From positions 62,001 to 126,000 of the forward strand of contig NZ_JAUSBX010000128.1 in the NCBI RefSeq assembly GCF_030651835.1: a stretch of DNA of 64,000 nucleotides, in the 5' to 3' direction. The notes below the pieces were generated by a model. It searched no databases. It saw nothing but the letters and a program-made list of their open reading frames with translations, and had not been told where the DNA came from. Positions 39,119 to 49,080 of the stretch are shown in pieces. Position 1 is the stretch's first letter. Each line of letters begins with the position of its first letter. The translations under genes and the position numbers were made by a program. Source of the stretch: Methylicorpusculum sp. (GTDB lineage Bacteria > Pseudomonadota > Gammaproteobacteria > Methylococcales > Methylomonadaceae).

Positions 39119-40396
39119 TTGAACATGTTAGAAAACATAAAGTTAGGCATGATAGGTTTAGGTTATGTCGGTCTGCCTCTTGCTGTTGAATTCGGCAAAA
39201 AATATTCTACGGTAGGCTTTGATATTAACGCTGCCAGAATCAAGGAATTACAACAGGGCCATGACCACACCCTTGAAGTCAGTTCAGAAGAGCTAAGTGA
39301 AGCAAATCAACTGACGTATAGCTCATCCATTGATGATATTAAAGATTGCAGCATTTATATTGTTACGGTACCTACGCCCATCAACGAATTTAAACAACCT
39401 GATCTTTCTCCACTTGAAAAGGCAAGTAATCTACTCGGTCAAGTTATCAAATCCAATGACATTGTCATTTATGAATCAACGGTTTATCCGGGGGCGACCG
39501 AGGAAGTCTGTGTACCTATACTTGAAAAAGTATCCGGACTGGTTTTTAACCAGGACTTTTTTGTCGGTTATAGTCCGGAGCGGATTAACCCTGGAGACAA
39601 AGAACACAGAGTCACCAATATACTCAAAGTGACTTCCGGCTCAACCCCTGAAATTGCCGAAAAAGTCGACCGACTTTATAAAAGCATTATCACTGCCGGA
39701 ACCCATAAGGCGAGCAGTATAAAAGTCGCCGAAGCTGCTAAAGTGATTGAAAATACACAGCGTGACGTCAATATTGCCTTAATCAATGAATTGGCGCTTA
39801 TATTTAACCGTTTGGGCATTGATACGGAGGAAGTCTTACTGGCAGCAGGGACCAAATGGAATTTTTTACCTTTCAGACCGGGTCTTGTCGGTGGGCATTG
39901 TATCGGTGTGGATCCTTATTATTTGACCCATAAAGCTCAGGCTATAGGCTATTATCCCGAAGTGATTCTTTCCGGGCGTCGCATCAACGATGGTATGGGT
40001 GAATATGTAGTCAATCAACTGGTAAAGTTGATGTTGAAAAAACGTATTCATGTCAAGGAAGCCGAGGTCCTGATTATGGGCTTGGCATTTAAGGAAAATT
40101 GTCCCGACCTGCGCAATACGAGAGTGGTTGATATTTACCATGAATTGCAAAGCTATGGTGTTAATGTTCAAGTTTACGATCCGTGGGTGGATGCAGAAGA
40201 GGCCATCGCTGAGTATGGAATTAAACCTTTAACCAAGCTTGAAGAAGGAAAGTTTGATGCGATTATACTTGCCGTTGCCCATCAGCAATTCAAGGAAATG
40301 CCGATTGCCTCAATTAAAGCGCTGACCAAAAAAGACTCGGTTATTTATGATTTAAAATACCTTTTTCCAACTGATCAGACGGATGCCCGTTTATAA
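39119..40396 (+). CDS. Nucleotide sugar dehydrogenase (UDP-N-acetylgalactosamine/UDP-glucose 6-dehydrogenase type)
   Basis: '[20 protein letters not shown]', '[20 protein letters not shown]', '[27 protein letters not shown]'. Confidence 0.93.
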   Translation: MNMLENIKLGMIGLGYVGLPLAVEFGKKYSTVGFDINAARIKELQQGHDHTLEVSSEELSEANQLTYSSSIDDIKDCSIYIVTVPTPINEFKQPDLSPLEKASNLLGQVIKSNDIVIYESTVYPGATEEVCVPILEKVSGLVFNQDFFVGYSPERINPGDKEHRVTNILKVTSGSTPEIAEKVDRLYKSIITAGTHKASSIKVAEAAKVIENTQRDVNIALINELALIFNRLGIDTEEVLLAAGTKWNFLPFRPGLVGGHCIGVDPYYLTHKAQAIGYYPEVILSGRRINDGMGEYVVNQLVKLMLKKRIHVKEAEVLIMGLAFKENCPDLRNTRVVDIYHELQSYGVNVQVYDPWVDAEEAIAEYGIKPLTKLEEGKFDAIILAVAHQQFKEMPIASIKALTKKDSVIYDLKYLFPTDQTDARL

Positions 40397-40399
40397 CCT

Positions 40400-41407
40400 A
40401 TGAAAATCTTAGTCACCGGTACAGCCGGATTTATTGGTAACCGTTTAGCCCAAAAATTATTAGAACGCGGCGACGAAGTTATCGGTGTTGATAACTTGAA
40501 CGATTATTACGATGTTAATTTGAAGTTATCACGACTCAAATTAATAGGAGACCATGCGGGTTATACCGATATTAGAGCCGATTTGGCCGATCGAACCGCG
40601 ATGGAAGGGATCTTTAAACAACATCAACCGCAACGGGTTGTTAATCTCGCCGCTCAAGCCGGCGTGCGTTATTCAATCGAAAATCCACATGCTTATATTG
40701 ATAGCAATATTGTGGGTTTCATTAATATTTTGGAAGGCTGCAGGCATAACGGGGTTGAACACTTGGTCTATGCATCCAGTAGTTCAGTCTATGGGGCTAA
40801 TGAAAGCATGCCCTTTTCAGTGCATGATAATGTTGATCACCCGCTCAGTCTTTATGCGGCATCAAAAAAAGCCAATGAATTGATGGCGCATACCTACAGT
40901 AACCTTTACGGTTTACCGACAACCGGATTACGTTTTTTTACCGTTTATGGCCCCTGGGGGCGTCCCGATATGGCTTTGTTTTTATTTACTAAAGCCATTC
41001 TTACGGGAGAAAAGATTAAGGTTTTCAATTATGGAAAGCACCGCAGGGACTTCACCTATATCGATGATATTGTCGAAGGGGTTATTCGAACGCTGGATCA
41101 TCCTGCTCAGCCCAATCCCGAGTGGTCAGGGAAAAACCCGGATCCAGGAACCAGTCGCTCACCGTGGCGGGTTTATAATATAGGCAATCAAAACCCCGTT
41201 GAATTGATGGACTATATCGAAGTATTAGAAAAAAGATTAGGCAAAACGGCTGAAAAAGAATTACTGCCTTTGCAGCCCGGCGATGTTCCTGATACGTATG
41301 CCGATGTGGAAGCATTGGTCCAGGACGTTGGCTATAAACCTTCCACACCCATAGAAATTGGTATTGAGCGGTTCGTTAATTGGTACCGGGACTATTACCG
41401 TCTTTGA
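40400..41407 (+). CDS. NAD-dependent sugar epimerase (UDP-glucuronate 4-epimerase-like)
   Basis: '[42 protein letters not shown]', YxxxK motif 'YAASKKANE', '[17 protein letters not shown]'. Confidence 0.93.
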   Translation: MKILVTGTAGFIGNRLAQKLLERGDEVIGVDNLNDYYDVNLKLSRLKLIGDHAGYTDIRADLADRTAMEGIFKQHQPQRVVNLAAQAGVRYSIENPHAYIDSNIVGFINILEGCRHNGVEHLVYASSSSVYGANESMPFSVHDNVDHPLSLYAASKKANELMAHTYSNLYGLPTTGLRFFTVYGPWGRPDMALFLFTKAILTGEKIKVFNYGKHRRDFTYIDDIVEGVIRTLDHPAQPNPEWSGKNPDPGTSRSPWRVYNIGNQNPVELMDYIEVLEKRLGKTAEKELLPLQPGDVPDTYADVEALVQDVGYKPSTPIEIGIERFVNWYRDYYRL

Positions 41408-41452
41408 AATGGCTAAACCATTGCCTCCGCAACTCATCTTCAGAAGGCGCTG

Positions 41453-42604
41453 ATGAATCAGACACTCACGGAGCCCCCGCTCATTGCCCATGTTATTTAC
41501 AGTTTTGGCGTGGGCGGACTGGAAAATGGCCTGGTTAATTTAATTAACCGGATTCCTAAAGAAAAATACCGCCACGCCATTATTTGCCTGAAAGCAAGCA
41601 CCGACTTTAGTAAACGGCTGCAACGAGATGATGTTGCAATTTACGAGCTTAATAAAAAAGAAGGGCACGATTTGGCTTCTTTTGTTCGTATGTACCGCTT
41701 ACTCAGAGAAATTCAACCGGCTATTGTTCATACGCGTAATTTGGCGGCTATTGAATATCAAATCCCGGCTTTGTTGGCTGGTATTAAACGTCGAGTTCAT
41801 GGCGAACATGGCTGGGATGTGTTTGATCCGGACGGCACCCAAAAAAAATATCAAAGACTCAGGCGGTTGATGGGGCTCATCATTCAGCGTTTTATTCCTC
41901 TTTCCGGCCATCTTGAGCGTTACCTTATAGAAAAGGCAAAAATCCCCGCGTCAAAAGTGCAAAGAATCTGTAATGGGGTTGATACTGAAAAATTTTTTCC
42001 GGCAAAAGACGCCAAACACTGTGAGCAGACAATCCCTTTTCAACTGAATGAAAATACAGTCATTATCGGCGCTGTAGGCAGAATGCACGGCGTAAAAGAC
42101 CAAATTACCCTGGTTAATGCGTTTATAAACCTGTGCCATCAATACCCCGAATTAAAGCAGTCTGTCCGGCTGGTCATTATCGGTGACGGGCCCTTAAGAA
42201 ATGAAGCTTTGGAACTGCTCAAACAACATGAGTTGACTGAATGGACTTGGCTGCCGGGTGAACGAGACGATATCGCTGATTTGATGCGCTGTTTTGATGT
42301 TTTTGTTTTGCCTTCAAAGGCAGAGGGGATATCCAATACGATTCTTGAAGCGATGGCAACCGGTTTACCCGTCATAGCCACACGCGTCGGCGGCAATCCG
42401 GAATTGGTCATCAATGACGTGACTGGGCGCTTGGTTCAGAAAGAAAACGCTGTTGAAATGGCAAATGCTATAAATGAGTATGTCACTGACAAACAAAAGC
42501 GATTAACTCATGGCGAAAATGGACTTAAACGAATTCATCAGGAATTTTCTTTAAACATCATGGTTGAGCATTACTTAAGCGTCTATGATTATTTAGCGGA
42601 TTGA
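41453..42604 (+). CDS. TIGR03088-type PEP-CTERM/XrtA glycosyltransferase
   Basis: 'PLIAHVIYSFGVGGLENGLVNLINRIP', 'FVLPSKAEGISNTILEAMATGLPVIATRVGGNPELV'. Confidence 0.93.
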   Translation: MNQTLTEPPLIAHVIYSFGVGGLENGLVNLINRIPKEKYRHAIICLKASTDFSKRLQRDDVAIYELNKKEGHDLASFVRMYRLLREIQPAIVHTRNLAAIEYQIPALLAGIKRRVHGEHGWDVFDPDGTQKKYQRLRRLMGLIIQRFIPLSGHLERYLIEKAKIPASKVQRICNGVDTEKFFPAKDAKHCEQTIPFQLNENTVIIGAVGRMHGVKDQITLVNAFINLCHQYPELKQSVRLVIIGDGPLRNEALELLKQHELTEWTWLPGERDDIADLMRCFDVFVLPSKAEGISNTILEAMATGLPVIATRVGGNPELVINDVTGRLVQKENAVEMANAINEYVTDKQKRLTHGENGLKRIHQEFSLNIMVEHYLSVYDYLAD

Positions 42605-42646
42605 ACAACGCGTGCCATTTTTAACTTTTAAGTGGAAACAACCAGT

Positions 42647-44539
42647 ATGTGTGGAATAGTCGGAATTTTTGATCTAAAAGAAAAACGCGATATCAACAAG
42701 GATTTACTGTCGCGAATGAATGAAATTCAATTTCACCGCGGACCCAATGAAGGGGGATTGCATACTGAACCAGGCTTGGGCTTTGGTCATAGGCGCTTGT
42801 CAATCATAGATTTATCCAGCGGTCAGCAACCTATGCACAGCCAGGACGGCAATGTCGTACTGACTTATAACGGCGAAGTGTATAACTTTCCTGAATTGAG
42901 GCTGGAGTTAGAGGCACTGGGTTACCGATTCACGACTCATTGCGACACAGAAGTGATATTGATAGGCTGGCAGGCCTGGGGTGAAGCCTGTGTAGATCGC
43001 TTGCGCGGCATGTTTGCTTTTGCAATCTGGGACAGAGCCAAAGAGGTTTTGTTTCTGGCGCGTGACCGGCTTGGCGAAAAGCCTCTGTATTATGCCGAAT
43101 TGCCTAATGGACAATTCATTTTTGGATCAGAGCTCAAAGCGCTAAAAGTCCACCCCGATCTTCCCCGTGAACTTGACCCTAGCGCAATAGAAGATTATTT
43201 CGGCTTTGGCTATATTCCGGACCCTAAGACTATCTACAAAAACGTTCATAAGTTGGAGCCTGGCTATAAGCTGAAAATTAAAAGAGGGCAGGGCCAATTT
43301 AAACCTGAACAGTATTGGAATGTTAATTTTTCAGTGCAAAACGTTAAAAGTGAGGCGGAAATAGGCGAAGAATTAATCGAAAGATTCCGTGAAGCCGTTA
43401 AAATCCGCATGATGGCTGACGTGCCTTTGGGAGCCTTTTTATCCGGTGGCGTAGATTCCAGTGGTGTTGTTGCAATGATGGCCGGTTTATCAGATCAACC
43501 GGTCAACACGTGTTCAATTTCATTCGGTGATCCGGCTTTTAATGAATCAAAATATGCACAAATGGTGGCTGACCGCTACCATACCGCTCACCGGGTAGAA
43601 CAGGTAGATTCGGATGACTTTCATTTGATCGATAAGTTGGCCGATCTTTATGATGAGCCTTATGCCGATTCGTCGGCTTTGCCGACTTACCGTGTTTGTG
43701 AGTTAGCCAAAAAACAAGTGACCGTGGTGCTTTCAGGCGATGGCGGCGATGAAAATCTGGCCGGTTACCGGCGTTACCGCTGGCATACTTACGAAGATAG
43801 AATGAGGTCATTGGTGCCCACCGCTATTCGTAAACCACTCTTCGGCTTTTTAGGAGCCGCCTATCCGAAAGCGGATTGGGCGCCTAAAATGTTCAGAGCT
43901 AAAACCACTTTCGAATCAATAGCCCGCGATTCTTTAGAAGGCTATTTTCACAGTGTTTCTGTAAATTCAAACGGACTAAGAAGCGCTTTGTTCAGTCCCA
44001 AGCTGAAACAAGAGTTACAAGGCTACCAGGCCGTTGAAGTATTCAGGCGCTATGCTAAAGATGTCAACATAGAAGATGCACAATCGATGGTTCAATATCT
44101 TGACATAAAAACCTACTTGCCGGGCGATATCCTGACCAAAGTCGACAGGGCCAGCATGGCTCATGCATTAGAAGTGCGAGTGCCTTTATTGGACCATAAA
44201 CTGGTTGAATGGATGGCCAGTTTACAACCCGACCTTAAGCTTAGAGAAAAGGAAGGCAAATTTATCTTTAAAAAATCATTGGAACCCTATTTACCCGAAG
44301 ATATTTTATACCGGCCAAAAATGGGTTTTGCTGTGCCATTGGATAATTGGTTTAAAGGACCTCTAAAAGACAAGGTCAGGCAAGCGTTATTGGGTGACAC
44401 GATGGCGCAAAGCGGATTGTTTGACCAGCAATTCATTACTAAAATGGTCAATCAGCACCAAAGTGGCTTGAGAGATTACAGCGCGTCCATTTGGTCATTA
44501 CTGATGTTTGAAGCGTTTCTCCGAAATAATCAGGCTTAA
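42647..44539 (+). CDS. XrtA/PEP-CTERM system amidotransferase (asparagine synthase-like)
   Basis: Start set at MCGIVGIFD (catalytic Cys2); 'FLSGGVDSSGVVAMMA' PP-loop; cluster-end position typical of XrtA loci. Confidence 0.94.
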   Translation: MCGIVGIFDLKEKRDINKDLLSRMNEIQFHRGPNEGGLHTEPGLGFGHRRLSIIDLSSGQQPMHSQDGNVVLTYNGEVYNFPELRLELEALGYRFTTHCDTEVILIGWQAWGEACVDRLRGMFAFAIWDRAKEVLFLARDRLGEKPLYYAELPNGQFIFGSELKALKVHPDLPRELDPSAIEDYFGFGYIPDPKTIYKNVHKLEPGYKLKIKRGQGQFKPEQYWNVNFSVQNVKSEAEIGEELIERFREAVKIRMMADVPLGAFLSGGVDSSGVVAMMAGLSDQPVNTCSISFGDPAFNESKYAQMVADRYHTAHRVEQVDSDDFHLIDKLADLYDEPYADSSALPTYRVCELAKKQVTVVLSGDGGDENLAGYRRYRWHTYEDRMRSLVPTAIRKPLFGFLGAAYPKADWAPKMFRAKTTFESIARDSLEGYFHSVSVNSNGLRSALFSPKLKQELQGYQAVEVFRRYAKDVNIEDAQSMVQYLDIKTYLPGDILTKVDRASMAHALEVRVPLLDHKLVEWMASLQPDLKLREKEGKFIFKKSLEPYLPEDILYRPKMGFAVPLDNWFKGPLKDKVRQALLGDTMAQSGLFDQQFITKMVNQHQSGLRDYSASIWSLLMFEAFLRNNQA

Positions 44540-44734
44540 GTCTCGAAGATAAATCCATCCCAAAACCTTCCAGGGCATATGGGCATTTTATTGTGATAGA
44601 AGTGCCCATTTTTTAAACCCTCTCAATCTTTTACATCTGATAAACTGAATTCGATTAAGCCCTCATTAATTTACTTCCCCGTATTATTCAATCGAAACGG
44701 AATTAAATTTTCTCTTAACCTGAGGGTCATTAAA

Positions 44735-45115
44735 ATGAAAAAACTGATCGCGATATTGATTGTCAGTCTTGTCTATTCTCCATTTGCTTTAGCCTCAGGT
44801 GGCCATGGTCACCGTGAAAGAGGTTATCGTCATAGTCATCATCCTCATCCTCATCACCGAATCCGATATGCCGCCCCGGTTTATTATGTTCCGGTTGAAC
44901 GTCATTATTACCGAGAAGAAGTCCGTTATTATCCACAGCGGGTCGATCGATATTATCGTGAACCGGACCGCTATTATGACGATAGAAGAACAACAAGCGG
45001 TTTGGTTGGTGGCGCATTGGGAGGTGCGCTCGGGTATGAAGCAGGTAGAGGCGATCCTATTGCAGCTGGAATAGGCGCCGCTGCAGGCTCATTATTCGGC
45101 AACGGAATGCGCTGA
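44735..45115 (+). CDS. Small exported His/Tyr/Arg-rich glycine-zipper protein
   Basis: Signal peptide MKKLIAILIVSLVYSPFALA; 'SGGHGHRERGYRHSHHPHPHHR'; C-terminal 'GLVGGALGGALGYEAGRGDPIAAGIGAAAGSLFGN'. Confidence 0.75.
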   Translation: MKKLIAILIVSLVYSPFALASGGHGHRERGYRHSHHPHPHHRIRYAAPVYYVPVERHYYREEVRYYPQRVDRYYREPDRYYDDRRTTSGLVGGALGGALGYEAGRGDPIAAGIGAAAGSLFGNGMR

Positions 45116-45210
45116 ATTTGACTAGGAATGCACTTATATACTTATCGTAGATCGAAATTCGGCACCGGGGTGCCCGTCAAAGGACGCCGTAAATACATCC
45201 CTATAGGCTC

Positions 45211-45234
45211 TATGCCAGCATCCATGCTGGCATA
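45211..45234. repeat. Perfect palindrome TATGCCAGCA-TCCA-TGCTGGCATA, core of a dispersed-repeat-like intergenic element (~45161-45245)
   Basis: 10-bp perfect stem; preceded by a second palindrome GCACCGGGGTGC. Confidence 0.6.
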
Positions 45235-45389
45235 GCCTTTGCCGAACAACCCGTTGCTTCCTTAGGTACTGCCGAAATTTGAAGTGCGAAAGTTATAACT
45301 TTAATCCAAGAAAAGTATAAAGTTGCCGCTTGATGACTTAGCACCTAAAATGAATACTCTTAAAATATTTTCTGGGAGGCAAAAGTATC

Positions 45390-45941
45390 ATGTCAGAAAC
45401 AATTTGGTTTAGAACCGGCGAAGCGACTGTATTTTCGAGCGAAGGGCAGGGAACAGATGCGATGCCCGAAATTTTAATTGGCGATATAAAAGGTCCCGCA
45501 GGTCATGCTTTTGCCAATCTGATGGGGCAAACTGCAGGACATACGCGCATGTTTGCTATTCGCGCCTGCAACCAACAGGTTCGCCCGGCAACTTTGATGG
45601 TTCCAAAAGTTACGATTAAATCCAATGCCTATGTCAATCTTCTGGGTGGCCCCGTTCAATCGGCCGTTGCTGATGCGGTGCTTGACAGCGTTATAGAAGG
45701 TGTCATTCCCAGAATTCAAGCTAATGATCTGTGTATTATTGCGATGATTTGGATAGCGCCTGAGTGCGCCACCAATCCGGATTTGGATCGAAAAGATTTA
45801 TATCGAACCAACTACGAAGCAATGAAGCTAGCTATCCAACGCGCACTGAGTAACTCGCCAAGCATTGAAGAGTTGATTGCCAATCGGCATAAAATCAGCC
45901 ATGAAATGTATGACCCGGAAACCGGCGAATCACAATGGTAA
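45390..45941 (+). CDS. Formaldehyde-activating enzyme (Fae) family paralog
   Basis: 'GEATVFSSEGQGTDAMPEILIG', 'ATLMVPKVTIKSNAYVNLLGGPVQSAVADAVLDSVIEGVIP', 'NYEAMKLAIQRAL' align by eye to Fae. The His conserved in canonical Fae is Met here. Confidence 0.88.
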   Translation: MSETIWFRTGEATVFSSEGQGTDAMPEILIGDIKGPAGHAFANLMGQTAGHTRMFAIRACNQQVRPATLMVPKVTIKSNAYVNLLGGPVQSAVADAVLDSVIEGVIPRIQANDLCIIAMIWIAPECATNPDLDRKDLYRTNYEAMKLAIQRALSNSPSIEELIANRHKISHEMYDPETGESQW

Positions 45942-46011
45942 AAGTTTAAGCTTTCAGTCCGTCAGATTTATGAAAAATCGCAAAATATGTATTCAACTTA
46001 CGCGTGATTAA

Positions 46012-46482
46012 GTGACTTTAATTATTTTGCAAACCATCCTTAAACAGTGGGATAAAAGTGAATTGACGGACTATCACACAGAAAAAAGATCAGCCATTCC
46101 AGACCAATTCCCTGTAAATATTCCTCCTGCAACCTTTATTTGCGATCAAAAATGCCTCATAGATCATCACCGATTTGGCAGCTTTGAGTCTGATTTGATT
46201 TTTTCACAGTATAAAAATAATAGGGTTAGATTCAGTCCGTTCACACTGAATTTAAATGAATGCGAAATTGAATCAGACGGTTGCACAAGTCAGCTCGGTT
46301 TAAATCGTTGGTTAAAGTTCCGATATTTCAACCGGCGCCGTGTCTTTGAAAAAGATTTCTACTTTTGGTTATATGAAGAAATAACACTGAATGCTATTTT
46401 GCTAAACCAGTTAGATGATCAGGTATTTTTAAAATCATCACCTAACCAAACCATTCAAGTTCCCGGATTGAATCAAAACTAA
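46012..46482 (+). CDS. Hypothetical protein
   Basis: 156-aa ORF, GTG start, no family recognised. Confidence 0.45.
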   Translation: MTLIILQTILKQWDKSELTDYHTEKRSAIPDQFPVNIPPATFICDQKCLIDHHRFGSFESDLIFSQYKNNRVRFSPFTLNLNECEIESDGCTSQLGLNRWLKFRYFNRRRVFEKDFYFWLYEEITLNAILLNQLDDQVFLKSSPNQTIQVPGLNQN

Positions 46483-46586
46483 AATACTTATCGGTTGATT
46501 AACTCAAGTTGTAAACACCCCTATGCGGCAGCAATTACCCAAGGATGGGTTCAATGGCGACCATCGTAATAAATCGATAACGTATC

Positions 46587-46613
46587 GTAGGAGCGGGTAA
46601 TGCCCGCGATCTA
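46587..46613. repeat. Short dispersed palindromic repeat GTAGGAGCGGGTAATGCCCGCGA
   Basis: Near-identical copy at 63966-63992 (GTAGGAGCGGGCCATGCCCGCGACCTGA). Confidence 0.55.
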
Positions 46614-46837
46614 AGGTGGTTCAACCGCAGGAATGGCTCGTTCCTATAAAATACGCTTAACTTGAAGTGGGCAATGGGTTTTCGGGTTCCTCGCAAGGCT
46701 TGCACCACCCTTCTAATTTAAAACTGTAATTACTGCAGGAATTATCTGTTTAATCTATTCTGATAATGATTAATAAATCATGACCGGATGCATGCTTTAC
46801 ACGACTACAGCATGCATGTCGGAAAAATCAGCTTAAA

Positions 46838-47971
46838 TTGCACAGGATATTAATGAACGCACTTTCCGCCATAATCAGCGTTTACCGTCCTCAGACGGAT
46901 AGTCAAATTCAACAGCTCACTGTTTTTTTTGAAAAGTTAAGGAAGTGGTCGCAAGACTATTCAGAGTGTGATTTTCTTCATCCTTGCCTGATTGACGAAC
47001 AACGGGCTTTAATCTGCAATAAAAATCTAAACAACACGCACCCTAAAGCCTTTGAGGCTTTATCCGAGATAACAAAACACTGTGGCATTCGCCTAAAAGA
47101 AGACAGCAGGGTCCAAAAAGTCGAGCAATACGGATCTGAGCGCAGGCAAAAATCAGCCATGGTTTTGTCCTTGTGTATCGGATTACTGATTGCCACAACA
47201 CAATCAAAAGCGGACTCTCTAAGTCAGCAACCGATGACAGTTTCAATCAGCTCAAATCCTGTCGCACTTCTGAATAGAATCGATGCTTTAAAACTCCAAA
47301 AAGATCAGAAAAATAATCTGCGCTTGACGCGTTCGGCGCCGTCTGTAAAACCCTTCAGTCGGCAACTCCGCACTGAAATGACAGTAGATAAGGCCGCCTA
47401 CCGGCAAATCAGGCGATTATTACAACAGGCCTATCAGCAAAAGCCTGGAGATCCGGCAGGCATTCGAGCCGATTTGGATCAGATGGCCCGCTATTACGCG
47501 CAGTTTAGCGACACCATTGAATTACTGAAAAGCCTCGAAAATAAATCACTCAGTCTGCAATACCGGAAAAATGCCTGGGAAACCCAGGCGTATGGAAACC
47601 GATTTAGGGTTGATTCAACGACTGTATTTTTTGACTCCCGGACGGGCGCTAAATTTGGATTTCATAGCCAATGTTCAGGAAATCCTGCTTGTTATATCGC
47701 ACCGGCTGACGCTTTGCTGCACGAACTGTTGCATGTGAATATCATGCTTAACGACACCGGCCGGTTTATTGCGGAAGGCGGCATGAAGCCAAGCCTGTAT
47801 CTCTTTGAGCATGAGCGTGAAGTGATAAAAATGGAAGTCATGCTGTTTAACGCAATGAATCGACGCGATGGAAAATCACGCCCATTGCGTCAACGGCATA
47901 TCGGTCAATTAGTTGAAGTGGATTGCTCACTGTGTCTTCCAGGGGCCTTGACGGTCGCATCTGTCGATTGA
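46838..47971 (+). CDS. Putative HExxH zinc metallopeptidase (M91/NleD-like motif context) with internal hydrophobic segment
   Basis: 'ADALLHELLHVNIMLNDTGRFIAEGGMKP...FEHEREVIKMEVMLFNAMNRRDG'; hydrophobic 'SAMVLSLCIGLLIATTQSKADS' near residue 105. Confidence 0.6.
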   Translation: MHRILMNALSAIISVYRPQTDSQIQQLTVFFEKLRKWSQDYSECDFLHPCLIDEQRALICNKNLNNTHPKAFEALSEITKHCGIRLKEDSRVQKVEQYGSERRQKSAMVLSLCIGLLIATTQSKADSLSQQPMTVSISSNPVALLNRIDALKLQKDQKNNLRLTRSAPSVKPFSRQLRTEMTVDKAAYRQIRRLLQQAYQQKPGDPAGIRADLDQMARYYAQFSDTIELLKSLENKSLSLQYRKNAWETQAYGNRFRVDSTTVFFDSRTGAKFGFHSQCSGNPACYIAPADALLHELLHVNIMLNDTGRFIAEGGMKPSLYLFEHEREVIKMEVMLFNAMNRRDGKSRPLRQRHIGQLVEVDCSLCLPGALTVASVD

Positions 47972-47981
47972 CAAATTGGCG

Positions 47982-48440
47982 TTAGATCAGATCCGGCAAT
48001 GGGTCCGGTCCGATCAAGTCGTATTTCTCATAAAGATAGCGTTTAAGCCACTCATCAGCATCATTGCTGTCTTTAGGTCGTTCGCCCAGTTTGAGCAGGT
48101 GCTGTTTGAGAATGTGTTCCGGCATCAGCAATAATTCTATGTCGGCCATTGCGACGAATTTGTCGGGCGGGGTATGTCCTGAGTTGACGATTTTAAAGAG
48201 TTGATGTTTTTTTATATTCAAATGGGTATTAATTTCTTCTCGAAGTTCCAGTAACAAAGGCAGTAATTCACTGCCGACGTGCGTACTGTCCATGATGAGT
48301 TCCAACTTGCTTATAAGATACGCCACCGCAAAACGGTACAAATCCGATTCTCTTACATATAGGCGGGTGGCCAGCGCCTGGACCTGTTCTCGCTTGGTGT
48401 TTTCCAGCCGCATCGAAACAATCTGTTTTATTTCACTCAC
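47982..48440 (-). CDS. Hypothetical protein, possibly with N-terminal ribbon-helix-helix-like region
   Basis: 'QIVSMRLENTKREQVQALATRLYVRESDLYRFAVAYLI' resembles an RHH/CopG-type segment. Confidence 0.5.
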   Translation of the reverse strand: MSEIKQIVSMRLENTKREQVQALATRLYVRESDLYRFAVAYLISKLELIMDSTHVGSELLPLLLELREEINTHLNIKKHQLFKIVNSGHTPPDKFVAMADIELLLMPEHILKQHLLKLGERPKDSNDADEWLKRYLYEKYDLIGPDPLPDLI

Positions 48441-49005
48441 TTTAAATACCCGGTTTAACGCTACATCAATCAGGACAATTTAAAAGATCAATATGACAGA
48501 ATTGCGACAATGAACAATTTGAAAAAAGAAAGTGCTCTAGGAAATAGGGTTAGTCTGTAATGGAAGGGCCAATAAATCCGATGCCGAATAGTGCTTGCGA
48601 ATCACTTATCATGTTAGACGTTATGTCACATAAAAGTCATTGTAAAACAGCATTAATAGTCCTTTAGCCGGATTTAAAGTCGATTGTTTCTTATCAGGAA
48701 TTTCAAAAATCAGTCAAATTTAAGGCTGTCAAAATCGTGTAATCAAACAGGACTAATCTAATTGTTTTGAATTGGATTTTGATCAATTCGTATTACATGT
48801 CATCAAAATTTAACACAACTGTAAAACTTAGAGTGCATTGAGTATGAAAGAATTTGCGCCAAGTTGAAAGCCGAAGGAGTTCGGTAGGTCGATAATGGAA
48901 AAGGGAGATAGACCAGTCGTTGCACCAATCAGTTTAAGGAATAAAGATGATGCAACGACCAGGACACGGACAGGCAGTTCCGGCGTAAGGCTGGATATGC
49001 CGGGT

Positions 49006-49080
49006 GTGATGATGTTGCCAAACCCGTCGTGAGGCGGGGACGGAAAGCCACGGGTCTTGCCAGCAAGATAGCCGAGTCGC
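49006..49080 (+). ncRNA. Cyclic di-GMP-I (GEMM) riboswitch aptamer upstream of PEP-CTERM gene
   Basis: GCC-AAACCCGTC-GTGA-GGCGGGGACGGAAAGCC-ACGGGTCTTGCCAGCAAGAT-AGCCGAGTCGC: P1 GUGAU/GUCGC, GNRA-capped hairpin, conserved GGAAAGCC junction and second hairpin, as in the GEMM-I consensus. Confidence 0.9.
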
